DNA from: a virus
IMG/VR virus record: IMGVR_UViG_3300034375_002969
Location: 1 to 35,619 of that record
Reading direction: 5' to 3' (one strand)
DNA length: 35,619 nt
Shown: piece by piece, positions 29,760 through 35,619 of the stretch
Position numbering within the stretch: the stretch's first letter is position 1
How the letters are laid out: every line of letters begins with the position of its first letter
Position numbers and translations under genes: made by a program
Notes under the pieces: model-generated
What the model was told of the DNA's origin: nothing
Databases searched by the model: none
The model's input: only the letters and a program-made list of their open reading frames with translations

Positions 29760-29761
29760 GC

Positions 29762-29782
29762 TTTGCGACAACCTGTCGCAAA
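29762..29782. repeat. Palindromic element, copy 3
   Basis: TTTGCGACA-ACC-TGTCGCAAA, identical to copy 2 including the centre, and again located just after a stop codon (3 nt). It marks the left border of the repeat-rich non-coding region 29783-30164. Confidence 0.85.
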
Positions 29783-29811
29783 CGCTTGTGTACAACGTGT
29801 TGGTGATATAC

Positions 29812-30141
29812 CCACTTTTGTGTCAAATCTGGACAATAGTCCACTTTTGTCTGGGCTGGACACACAAGTGGGTCACTCAAACTCCGCGCCAGTATTGGCG
29901 CTGTCCACTTTAGCGTCCTAACTATAATATATTATTTATTATTTATTATTATTATTATAGGGCTTCTAGACTTCTGGACACTTTTTACTTTGTGTTTGTC
30001 CGGCGTGCTTGTTTCCAAAAAAGCTATTATAGTTGGGACACTACTACCCAAACCCCGCATGTTTACTCGTTCTCTGCTGACCCACTTTAGTGTCCAGTTG
30101 AGATAAAAGTGGACATCGCAGGGAAAAAGTGGACACTTTTT
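29812..30141. repeat. Iteron-like GTGGACA repeat cluster (candidate origin)
   Basis: Copies of AGTGGACA/TGTCCACT or close variants occur in both orientations near 29812, 29839, 29857, 29903, 29975, 30081, 30109 and 30128. TGGAC-AATA-GTCCA (29830-29843) and AAAAAGTG-GA-CACTTTTT (30124-30141) are palindromic. They surround a 40-bp AT-only block (29931-29969). Such iterons plus an AT-rich unwinding element are typical of replication origins; a transcription-control role is the alternative. The 405 bases 29760-30164 have no credible gene. Confidence 0.6.
29931..29969. other. AT-rich block, candidate DNA-unwinding element
   Basis: The 39-base stretch from the 'actataatatatt' onward contains almost only A and T, built on TTATTA repeats, and is flanked by GC-containing sequence with iterons on both sides. 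It contains TATAAT-like matches that could serve as promoter -10 boxes on either strand, so the unwinding role is not certain. Confidence 0.55.
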
Positions 30142-30164
30142 ACAATCACATCGAGAGGTATCTT

Positions 30165-30683
30165 ATGAAACTGTGTGACCAATGCAACCAGCAAAAACCG
30201 CCCGATGCGTTCAAACGCAGGGCATCACTCGCACAATCTCGTGCGTGGACTAAGAACCCAGCCATGCGAATACGCCTTGAGTACGAGAGCGCTGTGTGTA
30301 ACGAGTGTGCAAGAACCCACACCAGACCCACGATGTCACTCTCGCCTGCCGAGGCACGCAAGCGTATGCACAACGAGGGCAAGACCGAGTTGGAAATCAG
30401 CGAGACTCTGAAGCGTATGCGTAAGTCTGCGCTCGACAGTAAGCGCATGACCATATTAAAGAACAGGCAAGCCATGTTCGCCGAGACTTACACCAACATG
30501 GCTAAACAACTGGACAGGGAGAAAAAGCGTGCCATGCGTGCGCCTGACCTTGTGCGGCTAGACGAATTAAAGCGTGCGAATGAAATATTCAAGCGCCTAA
30601 AGAATGAAGGGAAGAAAGTACCCATGCGCTGGGAAGATCTTCTCTCAAAGAAGTTTGCTACAAGGTGTAGCAAACACGATTGA
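30165..30683 (+). CDS. Zinc-finger/coiled-coil early protein, candidate DNA-binding
   Basis: I use the ATG at 30165 (172 residues; GAGAGG seven bases upstream) rather than a GTG at 30129, which lies in the last iteron. The N-terminus has C4-x-x-C7 and C45-x-x-C48, a likely zinc site, followed by a long charged helix (EARKRMHNEGKTELEISETL, and LDREKKRAMRAPDLVRLDEL). Placed right after the iteron region, it is a candidate origin-binding or regulatory protein, by position only. Its 3' end contains palindrome copy 4. Confidence 0.65.
   Translation: MKLCDQCNQQKPPDAFKRRASLAQSRAWTKNPAMRIRLEYESAVCNECARTHTRPTMSLSPAEARKRMHNEGKTELEISETLKRMRKSALDSKRMTILKNRQAMFAETYTNMAKQLDREKKRAMRAPDLVRLDELKRANEIFKRLKNEGKKVPMRWEDLLSKKFATRCSKHD
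30653..30675. repeat. Palindromic element, copy 4 (covariant)
   Basis: GTTTGCTACA-AGG-TGTAGCAAAC. The arm has T where other copies have G, and the partner arm has A where others have C, so the pairing is preserved by a compensatory change. It lies within the last codons of the preceding gene (encoding FATRCSKH). Confidence 0.85.
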
Positions 30684-30740
30684 CACCCGTACAGAGGGAG
30701 TCAGTTGTTTAACGCAGTACTTTTTTAAGGAGAATCAACC

Positions 30741-30926
30741 ATGACTAACAAGTACAAAGCCCTAACGCAAGAGCAATGCGCTCTTTTAAAGACAGTAGAG
30801 GCTAAACCATTTGAAGGTAAACCTTTGCGACAGACTGTCGCAAACAGGTACAAGACCGATGCCGAGGCGAGTGTGGCTTGGTCACGCCTGAAGTCCGAGT
30901 GTGTTCTTTTGAAGAAAGCGAGGTGA
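30741..30926 (+). CDS. Small early protein, 61 residues, with embedded palindrome
   Basis: ATG at 30741 follows AAGGAGAATCAACC. The product MTNKYKALTQEQCALLKTVE then AKPFEGKPLRQTVANRYKTD has a winged-helix-like feel (QTVANRYKT...) but is too short to assign. Palindrome copy 5 (30824-30844) is inside its coding sequence and encodes LRQTVAN. Function unknown. Confidence 0.65.
   Translation: MTNKYKALTQEQCALLKTVEAKPFEGKPLRQTVANRYKTDAEASVAWSRLKSECVLLKKAR
30824..30844. repeat. Palindromic element, copy 5 (intragenic)
   Basis: TTTGCGACA-GAC-TGTCGCAAA lies inside the 30741-30926 coding sequence. Arms are identical to the intergenic copies, with a different centre. That a coding sequence keeps it suggests selection on the palindrome. 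Confidence 0.85.
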
Positions 30927-30930
30927 TGTG

Positions 30931-31383
30931 ATGAAGATACGAGACTGGGTGTTAGTGAATGAAGAAACAAACGAGCCGGTGCCTGTGGGCGCAAGCATTA
31001 CGAGCTTTCGTGGCGAGCCAACCAAACTCATGGGGGGTATGCCCCCACACAAGCCATCAAGTACTGGGCGTGTGTGGGTGAAAGACGCTGACTCGTTCCC
31101 AAGTATTAGTGAGTTCTTTCCAAGCGTGTTTGGTTTGAAGTGGGTTAAACAAGAAAGCGAGCCGTTAAGAAAGGAGAGTGATGGCATGAAGACTTACGAG
31201 TTGTGCGTGGTGACTAAAGAGTACCGCTACATAACAGTCGAAGCGGCGAGTGAGCAAGACGCTATCGACATGGGTTGGGACAAGGTAGCGGCTGGAGACT
31301 TATTTGAAGATGAAGCCACAGACAACGACACAGATATTTATTTAGAAGGCGAGGTAACGCCAGCCAAAGGAGGTGTGAAATGA
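30931..31383 (+). CDS. Two-part early protein, apparently a fusion
   Basis: The ATG at 30931 (GAGG seven bases before) gives 150 residues. The N-terminal part (WVLVNEETNEPVPVGASITS, through EFFPSVFGLKWVK) matches a small phage family usually ending after the 'FGLKWV' segment. The second part begins at M86 (DGMKTYELCVVTKEYRYITV), which has its own strong site AAGGAGAGTGATGGC before an ATG at 31186 in the same frame. So either two proteins or a fusion plus a short second product (65 residues) is made. Neither part has a known function. Confidence 0.65.
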   Translation: MKIRDWVLVNEETNEPVPVGASITSFRGEPTKLMGGMPPHKPSSTGRVWVKDADSFPSISEFFPSVFGLKWVKQESEPLRKESDGMKTYELCVVTKEYRYITVEAASEQDAIDMGWDKVAAGDLFEDEATDNDTDIYLEGEVTPAKGGVK

Positions 31384-31562
31384 AAGTGTGGATTGTGTGT
31401 AGACCATGCGATGACCCGTATTACGAAGGGCATCCGACAGGGCTAGTGTTTACTGACAAAGAGAAAGCCGAAGCCTATCTCAGGGATAGGAATGGAGAGC
31501 CTGAAGATACAAAAGAGTATCTGAACTCAGCGTTGTATTTGGAAGAAGGAGAACTGCAATGA
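31380..31562 (+). CDS. Small early protein, 60 residues
   Basis: An ATGA junction links it to the previous stop. The product MKVWIVCRPCDDPYYEGHPT then GLVFTDKEKAEAYLRDRNGE and an acidic tail YLEEGELQ forms a compact strand-helix sequence. The 'VFTDKEKAEAYL' helix resembles other phage small proteins. Unknown function. Confidence 0.62.
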   Translation: MKVWIVCRPCDDPYYEGHPTGLVFTDKEKAEAYLRDRNGEPEDTKEYLNSALYLEEGELQ

Positions 31563-31867
31563 AACTACAGAAAGTATTGCCGCTACAAAACAATCGTACC
31601 AAGCCTAAAGGTGCTTGGCCCCTAACTCGAATGGTATGCCGCTGGCATATAAAGCGCCCACAACCTTGGACATGTGCGCAAGAACACGAGGAGCGTGTTC
31701 GCAAGAACTGGCGTTGGCGTTTGCTTGATGCCATGTGGGAGAACAGAAATGCTCAGTTGTCGCAGTGCGTGCCGTTTGCTTTGTACAAATGGAAAGCGTT
31801 TGGGTTCGATGGTGAACACCAACCCGTGTGGACAATCGCTGATTACTTGAAAGGGGGTGTGAAATGA
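31559..31867 (+). CDS. Early hypothetical protein, 102 residues
   Basis: ATGA overlap with the previous stop and GAAGGAGAACTGC upstream. The product MKLQKVLPLQNNRTKPKGAW has Trp-rich basic stretches (MVCRWHIKRPQPWT, KNWRWRLLDAMWENR) and ends TIADYLKGGVK. Note the downstream neighbour also begins after a GGGGGTGTGAAATG leader. No family recognised. Confidence 0.6.
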   Translation: MKLQKVLPLQNNRTKPKGAWPLTRMVCRWHIKRPQPWTCAQEHEERVRKNWRWRLLDAMWENRNAQLSQCVPFALYKWKAFGFDGEHQPVWTIADYLKGGVK

Positions 31868-32001
31868 CTAGAACAGAACTTGGTGAGTTGTTGGACAAGC
31901 TAGAGCTTGATACAGGTTTGCGCTTTGACTACGGCGAATCTTTTGAAGGGGTGCAGTACATACGCTTTGAAGTTGAAGAGGAGGACGAAGATGAAGATTG
32001 A
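31864..32001 (+). CDS. Tiny acidic protein, 45 residues
   Basis: ATG at 31864 overlaps the previous stop (ATGA), with GGGGGTG before it. MTRTELGELLDKLELDTGLR then FDYGESFEGVQYIRFEVEEE and an acidic tail DEDED. The strongly acidic end overlaps the start of the next gene (31991). Unknown function; could mimic nucleic acid, as phage acidic inhibitors do, but this is speculation. Confidence 0.58.
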   Translation: MTRTELGELLDKLELDTGLRFDYGESFEGVQYIRFEVEEEDEDED

Positions 32002-32167
32002 AGTGAACGTGACCATAACTGTGGAGTCATCGAGCATTTGGCAGTATCAGTTGTTCGATGCGATGCAGAACATCGGGGCGTCAATCATGAACAACCCCGA
32101 GTTTAACCAAGGCAAAGGTGACAGCAACTACTACGCCTACGAGTACACAATGAAAGGAGTCGAGTGA
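31991..32167 (+). CDS. Small early protein, 58 residues
   Basis: ATG at 31991 follows GAGGAGGACGAAG inside the end of the previous gene; a longer frame from 31907 is rejected as it would overlap that gene heavily. MKIEVNVTITVESSSIWQYQ then LFDAMQNIGASIMNNPEF; ends YTMKGVE. Mixed strand and helix; function unknown. Confidence 0.6.
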   Translation: MKIEVNVTITVESSSIWQYQLFDAMQNIGASIMNNPEFNQGKGDSNYYAYEYTMKGVE

Positions 32168-32391
32168 TGAAACCACAACAGTTGTCAGAAACGCTCAAGC
32201 AAATACATGAAGCGCATGAGCGAAAGGAAGAGAATTACTTGAAGCTACTCAAGATGTGCCTCAGGCATATCGAGCCTGAGCAAGTGCAACCTTGGCAGGT
32301 GTTGGAGTTACGCAAGAGGCGCAACGACTTAGTTGCGGCGATAAAGCAGCTTATCAACGAGAAGGAGAAACAAAATGAAATGGTTGCTTGA
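32167..32391 (+). CDS. Helical early protein, 74 residues
   Basis: ATG at 32167 (GTGATGA overlap; AAAGGAG upstream) is preferred over the GTG three bases earlier. MKPQQLSETLKQIHEAHERK then ENYLKLLKMCLRHIEPEQVQ and VLELRKRRNDLVAAIKQLIN: an all-helical, likely coiled-coil protein. Unknown function. Confidence 0.6.
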   Translation: MKPQQLSETLKQIHEAHERKEENYLKLLKMCLRHIEPEQVQPWQVLELRKRRNDLVAAIKQLINEKEKQNEMVA

Positions 32392-32503
32392 GTTTTTCTG
32401 TTGTGAAAACTGGAAAGAGTTTGCTGTGGTCATGGTGCTTGCATCAGTAGCAATGCTCATCTTCTGGTTTACGTTGGCGCTGGTGTTTGCGCTGTTTGGA
32501 TAG
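32375..32503 (+). CDS. Small membrane protein, 42 residues
   Basis: ATG at 32375 follows GAAGGAGAAACAAA inside the end of the previous gene. After MKWLLEFFCCENWKEF comes one long hydrophobic segment (about 17-41: AVVMVLASVAMLIFWFTLAL). A single-pass inner-membrane peptide is predicted. Early membrane peptides often act in takeover or exclusion; here unproven. Palindrome copy 6 begins at the stop. Confidence 0.55.
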   Translation: MKWLLEFFCCENWKEFAVVMVLASVAMLIFWFTLALVFALFG

Positions 32504-32525
32504 TTTGCGACATGGTGTCGCAAAC
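32503..32525. repeat. Palindromic element, copy 6
   Basis: GTTTGCGACA-TGG-TGTCGCAAAC, identical in 23 bases to copy 1 including the TGG centre. It begins at the stop of the 42-residue gene and precedes the RBS of the 32546 gene. Confidence 0.85.
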
Positions 32526-32545
32526 ATTTTAATAAGGAGAGTCAA

Positions 32546-32992
32546 ATGACTAACGAAAATAATGAGTACGCTGAAGCTTATGCCGAAGCACTTGGTGTAT
32601 CAACCAGCAGTATCGACCTCACCAATGACACGCTTGCCGCATTGCGCTCAGAGATAAACCAACTGCGTGCAGAGGTGCTGGGCTTGCGTGAGAACGCCGT
32701 TGAGTTGGCGGGTATTGCTTTCAATGAGCAGAGGTATGGCGAATGGTTTGAAGCTAACTTTGTCGGGCGCCTCGATGAGATGGTGGAAACAATGGTCAGT
32801 GACAAGGTTGAGTACCTCGTTGACGATGACTACATCAACTCAAGGGTTGACCTCAGCGAGCATGACGTTGCTGAGTACGTTGACACCGATGCGATTGCTC
32901 GTGATGTGCTGAGTGACAGCAACCTCGAAGATAAGATTCAGGTGATGATTAATGAATCTATTGACGGGCTTGAAGTACAGATAACTCGATAA
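32546..32992 (+). CDS. Acidic coiled-coil early protein, 148 residues
   Basis: ATG at 32546 after AAGGAGAGTCAAAT. MTNENNEYAEAYAEALGVST, then a coiled coil (LAALRSEINQLRAEVLGLRE), and an acidic region (MVSDKVEYLVDDDYINSRVD; VLSDSNLEDKIQVMINESID). Starts like the 28796 gene (MTN). No family recognised; structural or regulatory role unknown. Confidence 0.62.
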   Translation: MTNENNEYAEAYAEALGVSTSSIDLTNDTLAALRSEINQLRAEVLGLRENAVELAGIAFNEQRYGEWFEANFVGRLDEMVETMVSDKVEYLVDDDYINSRVDLSEHDVAEYVDTDAIARDVLSDSNLEDKIQVMINESIDGLEVQITR

Positions 32993-33003
32993 GGAGAATC
33001 ATC

Positions 33004-33414
33004 ATGGGATACAGAAGCGAAGTAGCAGTACGAGTCGTTGGTGACGCTAAGAAAGTGGCGGCGTTGCGAGACACGATGTTGCTCAAGTACCGAGACTCAG
33101 AGGGATACTTGTGGCTAACGCAGGATTTGTTTAATGAAGGTGGTGACAACCCTTGCGCAGAACACAGGGTGAATATGGACGGCACCGAGGAGTACCTTTC
33201 TGAGTTTAACGACACCAAGTGGTACACCGAGTGCCAGAACTGGTACGCCACGCTCAAAGAGTTGGCTGAGTCTGTTGGTGTGGCTGTTGAGTTTATACGT
33301 GCGGGGGAGGAGTCAGGTGACGTTGAGCATGAATACTCCGACAACATTGACGACTACGGCGGCACCATCTTATCAACCTCAACGAAAATTGAAGTTTTTC
33401 GAGTCGTTAACTAA
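33004..33414 (+). CDS. Conserved phage hypothetical protein ('MGYRSEVAV' family)
   Basis: ATG at 33004 follows AAGGAGAATCATC. 136 residues: MGYRSEVAVRVVGDAKKVAA then TKWYTECQNWYATLKELAES; C-terminal DNIDDYGGTILSTSTKIEVF. I recall phage/plasmid proteins starting 'MGYRSEV' of unknown role. No catalytic motif. Confidence 0.65.
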   Translation: MGYRSEVAVRVVGDAKKVAALRDTMLLKYRDSEGYLWLTQDLFNEGGDNPCAEHRVNMDGTEEYLSEFNDTKWYTECQNWYATLKELAESVGVAVEFIRAGEESGDVEHEYSDNIDDYGGTILSTSTKIEVFRVVN

Positions 33415-33431
33415 CCACAAGGAGAATCATC

Positions 33432-34544
33432 ATGGCATACGCAAGCAGAGCATACGAGTGCAAACCTATTTGCAACTACAACGCCGCCGAGCGGCACATG
33501 AAAGAAACCAAACCTGTGCGCTCAGAGAAGTGGCGCTCAGACGAGCGACCCCTACGCAAGCGTTCGCAGTACCACTATCGTCTGCAACATGGCACGTGGC
33601 AGGGGCGTAGCTTCTACGATGTCATTCACCATCGCACGCCGTTGATTCGCTACTGGGAACCGTTCGACAATGGCGACCACGTTGTGTCTTTGTTCTACTG
33701 GAACAGCATGAGTTCACGAGACTTTATGTCTGCTCACCGCTGGGGTGGTTGGAATCGGCTGACCACAACGACAGGCACCGAAGTCTGTATGCCTTTGTCA
33801 TCGGTGCCAAATTCAGCTAGGTGGTTTCAAGGTTCTTTCGAGAGTCCCTTTGACGGTACCAACTTCACAGCGCACCTCGTGTTCGACGAGTCACGCAAGC
33901 TCAGGGTAGACGACAGCGTCATGGTGCCTGTGTGTAAGCCGGTATCGTCAGACCATGACAAGACGTATCGAGCAAGCATACGAAACGAGATACGAGTGTT
34001 CAAAGACATCATGCTCATTCAGTTCCAACGCATACGTGACAGCGTGGAATACAGCCATCGTGACGGCGTGCCGTTCCAAGAAACCAAAACCACGAGGAGT
34101 GACGAGTACCACACCATTCGCTCGTTGCTAACTAAGAAACTCGTTGGGGTTGACCTTGACGATGCGGAGAACGCCAGACTTATGCAAGCGCTCATTGATG
34201 TGGGTCAGTATGTGTACAACTCGTTGGCATCAAAGTCTGCGTGGTCTGCTGGCGCTCTCAAGTACGACTGGCGCTCAAGACTAAGCACGATTGCCCCAGA
34301 CTACGAGCCGCCTGAGTTCGATGCGTTTGTTGCGGCGTTTGAGCGTACGGTCATCAAGGCTGTGGGCGGTGACCGCACCTCTGCGGTTAAGCTCATCGGC
34401 GACATGGGGGTGTTTCCGCTGGCATCTGAGATGCCTCGCAACTACAAGTTCACGCAAGTATCTGATTTCACCGAGTTTTTTGATGTCTATAAGACGTTGC
34501 TCACAAAGTTTGAGGACATCAAGAAGCGGCTGTCAAAGGTTTGA
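33432..34544 (+). CDS. Large hypothetical protein beside the AAA+ ATPase, 370 residues
   Basis: ATG at 33432 with AAGGAGAATCATC. Arg/His/Tyr-rich N-terminal part (YNAAERHMKETKPVRSEKWR; YHYRLQHGTWQGRSFYDVIH), then helical segments (ARLMQALIDVGQYVYNSLAS; FVAAFERTVIKAVGGDRTSA) and a final EDIKKRLSKV. It lies directly upstream of the MoxR-like ATPase with the same RBS cassette. MoxR ATPases usually act with VWA-domain proteins; no such MIDAS motif is visible here, so it may be a novel partner. Function unknown. Confidence 0.65.
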   Translation: MAYASRAYECKPICNYNAAERHMKETKPVRSEKWRSDERPLRKRSQYHYRLQHGTWQGRSFYDVIHHRTPLIRYWEPFDNGDHVVSLFYWNSMSSRDFMSAHRWGGWNRLTTTTGTEVCMPLSSVPNSARWFQGSFESPFDGTNFTAHLVFDESRKLRVDDSVMVPVCKPVSSDHDKTYRASIRNEIRVFKDIMLIQFQRIRDSVEYSHRDGVPFQETKTTRSDEYHTIRSLLTKKLVGVDLDDAENARLMQALIDVGQYVYNSLASKSAWSAGALKYDWRSRLSTIAPDYEPPEFDAFVAAFERTVIKAVGGDRTSAVKLIGDMGVFPLASEMPRNYKFTQVSDFTEFFDVYKTLLTKFEDIKKRLSKV

Positions 34545-34601
34545 CGGCTGTGTTTCACCGTAGTAATATCTTTTTACAACATACCCAAAAGGAGAATCAT
34601 C

Positions 34602-35619
34602 ATGGCTAATCAATCAACCAATCAATCCGACTTTCTTTCGTTCAAGCAAATCGTCAGCCTCATCAAAGGCGTGGGCCACAAGCGCACGGTACTTGTGATG
34701 GGCGAGAACGGTATCGGCAAGACCTCGATTCACAAGGCGCTGTGTGCTGACCCCGACTTTGCTGACTTCATCAAGCCAGCACCTATCGACTGCACTCAGT
34801 TGTCTGACGGTTCGCTGTTCATGCCTGACATTGACCGTGAGCGTGGCGTGTCTACCGAGCTACCCAACGAGCGCCTTGGCATCAGTCGTACCAACCAGCG
34901 TGGCGTCAACGGCGCCAAGCCTACGCTGATTATGTTCGACGAGATCGCCAAGATTCCTCAGTACGTTAAGAACATGATCGCACCTATCGGCTACGAGCGC
35001 AGGGCCGGTGTGTTCTATGCGCCCGATGGTTCAATCGTCATCATGGCGACCAACCTAGCGAACGAGGGTCTGGGCGATATGTTGCAAGCTCACCTTGGCA
35101 ACCGACTTATCAAAGTCAAGATGCGCAAGGCTACCAAAGAGGAGTACTTCAACGACTTCGCCATACCCAACGGCATGAACGCTATGCTGATGGCGTGTCT
35201 CGATGAGCACCCCGAGGTGTTCGACTCGTTCTTGGACTACGAGGAAGGCGGCAAGTTTCACGGCGTCAACTTGGAGAAAGACAACCCGTCGATCTTCAAC
35301 CCTCATGCGCTGACACCTCAGACTGCTTACGCTTCGCTTCGTTCGTTGCATGCGGCGTCTGACATTCTCGATGCGTACGAGCTTGGTGCGTTCGATGACA
35401 GGACGCTTGAGTCAGCACTGGCTGGCACGGTGGGTGAAGTTTACGCCGCCAAGATTCTGTCTTACATCAAGTTCGGTCAGCAGTTGCCAAGCCTTAGTTC
35501 CATCAAGGCCAACCCCAACACCGCTGACTTACCACGCAACAAGATTGCTCAGCAGGTTCTTGTACTCAAGATGATCGGGCAGACACGTGACCGTGATGAG
35601 GCGCAAGCCTACGTCACTT
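34602..35619 (+). CDS. MoxR-like AAA+ ATPase (runs off right edge)
   Basis: ATG at 34602 follows AAAAGGAGAATCATC; at least 339 residues are in the window, without a stop. Walker A GENGIGKT (34-41), Walker B TLIMFDE (108-114), sensor-1-like MATN (148-151), and a likely Arg finger in GNRLIKVKM (166-174). MoxR-type AAA+ proteins remodel protein complexes, often with a VWA partner encoded next to them, which would be outside this window. Phages with this pair are known to me from aquatic metagenomes; role uncertain. Confidence 0.78.
   Translation, partial: MANQSTNQSDFLSFKQIVSLIKGVGHKRTVLVMGENGIGKTSIHKALCADPDFADFIKPAPIDCTQLSDGSLFMPDIDRERGVSTELPNERLGISRTNQRGVNGAKPTLIMFDEIAKIPQYVKNMIAPIGYERRAGVFYAPDGSIVIMATNLANEGLGDMLQAHLGNRLIKVKMRKATKEEYFNDFAIPNGMNAMLMACLDEHPEVFDSFLDYEEGGKFHGVNLEKDNPSIFNPHALTPQTAYASLRSLHAASDILDAYELGAFDDRTLESALAGTVGEVYAAKILSYIKFGQQLPSLSSIKANPNTADLPRNKIAQQVLVLKMIGQTRDRDEAQAYVT

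Noticed and set aside
29598-29913. Minus- and plus-strand ORFs around the palindrome and iteron region
   Set aside because: They overlap the small basic gene or repeats, lack ribosome sites and have repeat-driven composition.
28742-32525. CRISPR array
   Set aside because: The palindromes resemble repeat units but are irregularly spaced (hundreds of bases to kilobases), with genes in between and no spacers.
1-35619. tRNA genes or integrase/attachment sites
   Set aside because: I saw no cloverleaf or tyrosine/serine recombinase gene in this window; a temperate lifestyle cannot be supported or excluded here.

Overview
The window is a piece of a tailed double-stranded DNA bacteriophage (Caudoviricetes). 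It carries a large terminase, portal, scaffold, major capsid, head-tail adaptor proteins, fibre-like proteins and a holin/endolysin pair. No tape measure, tail tube or sheath lies between the terminase and the lysis genes, and two adaptor-type genes are present, so a short-tailed (podovirus-like) particle is the best inference. The set of several Fe(II)/2-oxoglutarate oxygenases, many tiny Lys-rich proteins and a phage GroES-like protein resembles uncultured aquatic phages. That is recall, not a search, and no host is assigned.

Layout. Positions 1-28227 are one long block read on the minus strand, so its order of transcription runs right to left. In that direction it encodes: small and large terminase (28227-26055); portal (26046-23575); a small protein and a GroES-like co-chaperonin (23578-23035); scaffold, a conserved hypothetical protein, a decoration-like protein and the major capsid protein (23022-20048); a hairpin terminator; two surface-type beta proteins; a run of very small basic proteins (18765-16848); two adaptor proteins flanking a zinc-ribbon protein (16851-14667); fibre or decoration proteins (14665-11401); an 'accessory' block (11384-4558) with five different 2OG-Fe(II) oxygenases, a glycine-rich collagen-like protein and a tail-fibre assembly chaperone; lysis genes (4558-2987); and further virion proteins running off the left edge. 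Positions 28796-35619 are a plus-strand early region of mostly small unrecognised proteins. It ends in a MoxR-like AAA+ ATPase cut by the right edge.

The two blocks diverge from a 0.57-kb intergenic region (28228-28795). It holds a candidate multi-branched structured RNA (28392-28506), a G-quadruplex motif, three TTTGACAA repeats, a plus-strand intrinsic terminator, a possible 15-codon leader peptide with a strong Shine-Dalgarno, and an extended -10 promoter for the early genes. A second non-coding region (29760-30164) has about nine copies of an AGTGGACA-type repeat around a 40-bp pure-AT block and is a good candidate replication origin or control region. A perfect palindrome (TTTGCGACA-3 nt-TGTCGCAAA, one copy with a compensatory change) occurs six times across 28742-32525.

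Most interesting ideas: (1) the oxygenase cluster may hydroxylate a phage fibre, with the collagen-like protein as a candidate substrate; (2) the six-copy palindrome is a phage-specific regulatory or RNA-processing signal; (3) the iteron/AT region is an origin; (4) the structured RNA is new; (5) the small terminase gene appears to begin at an ATC codon.
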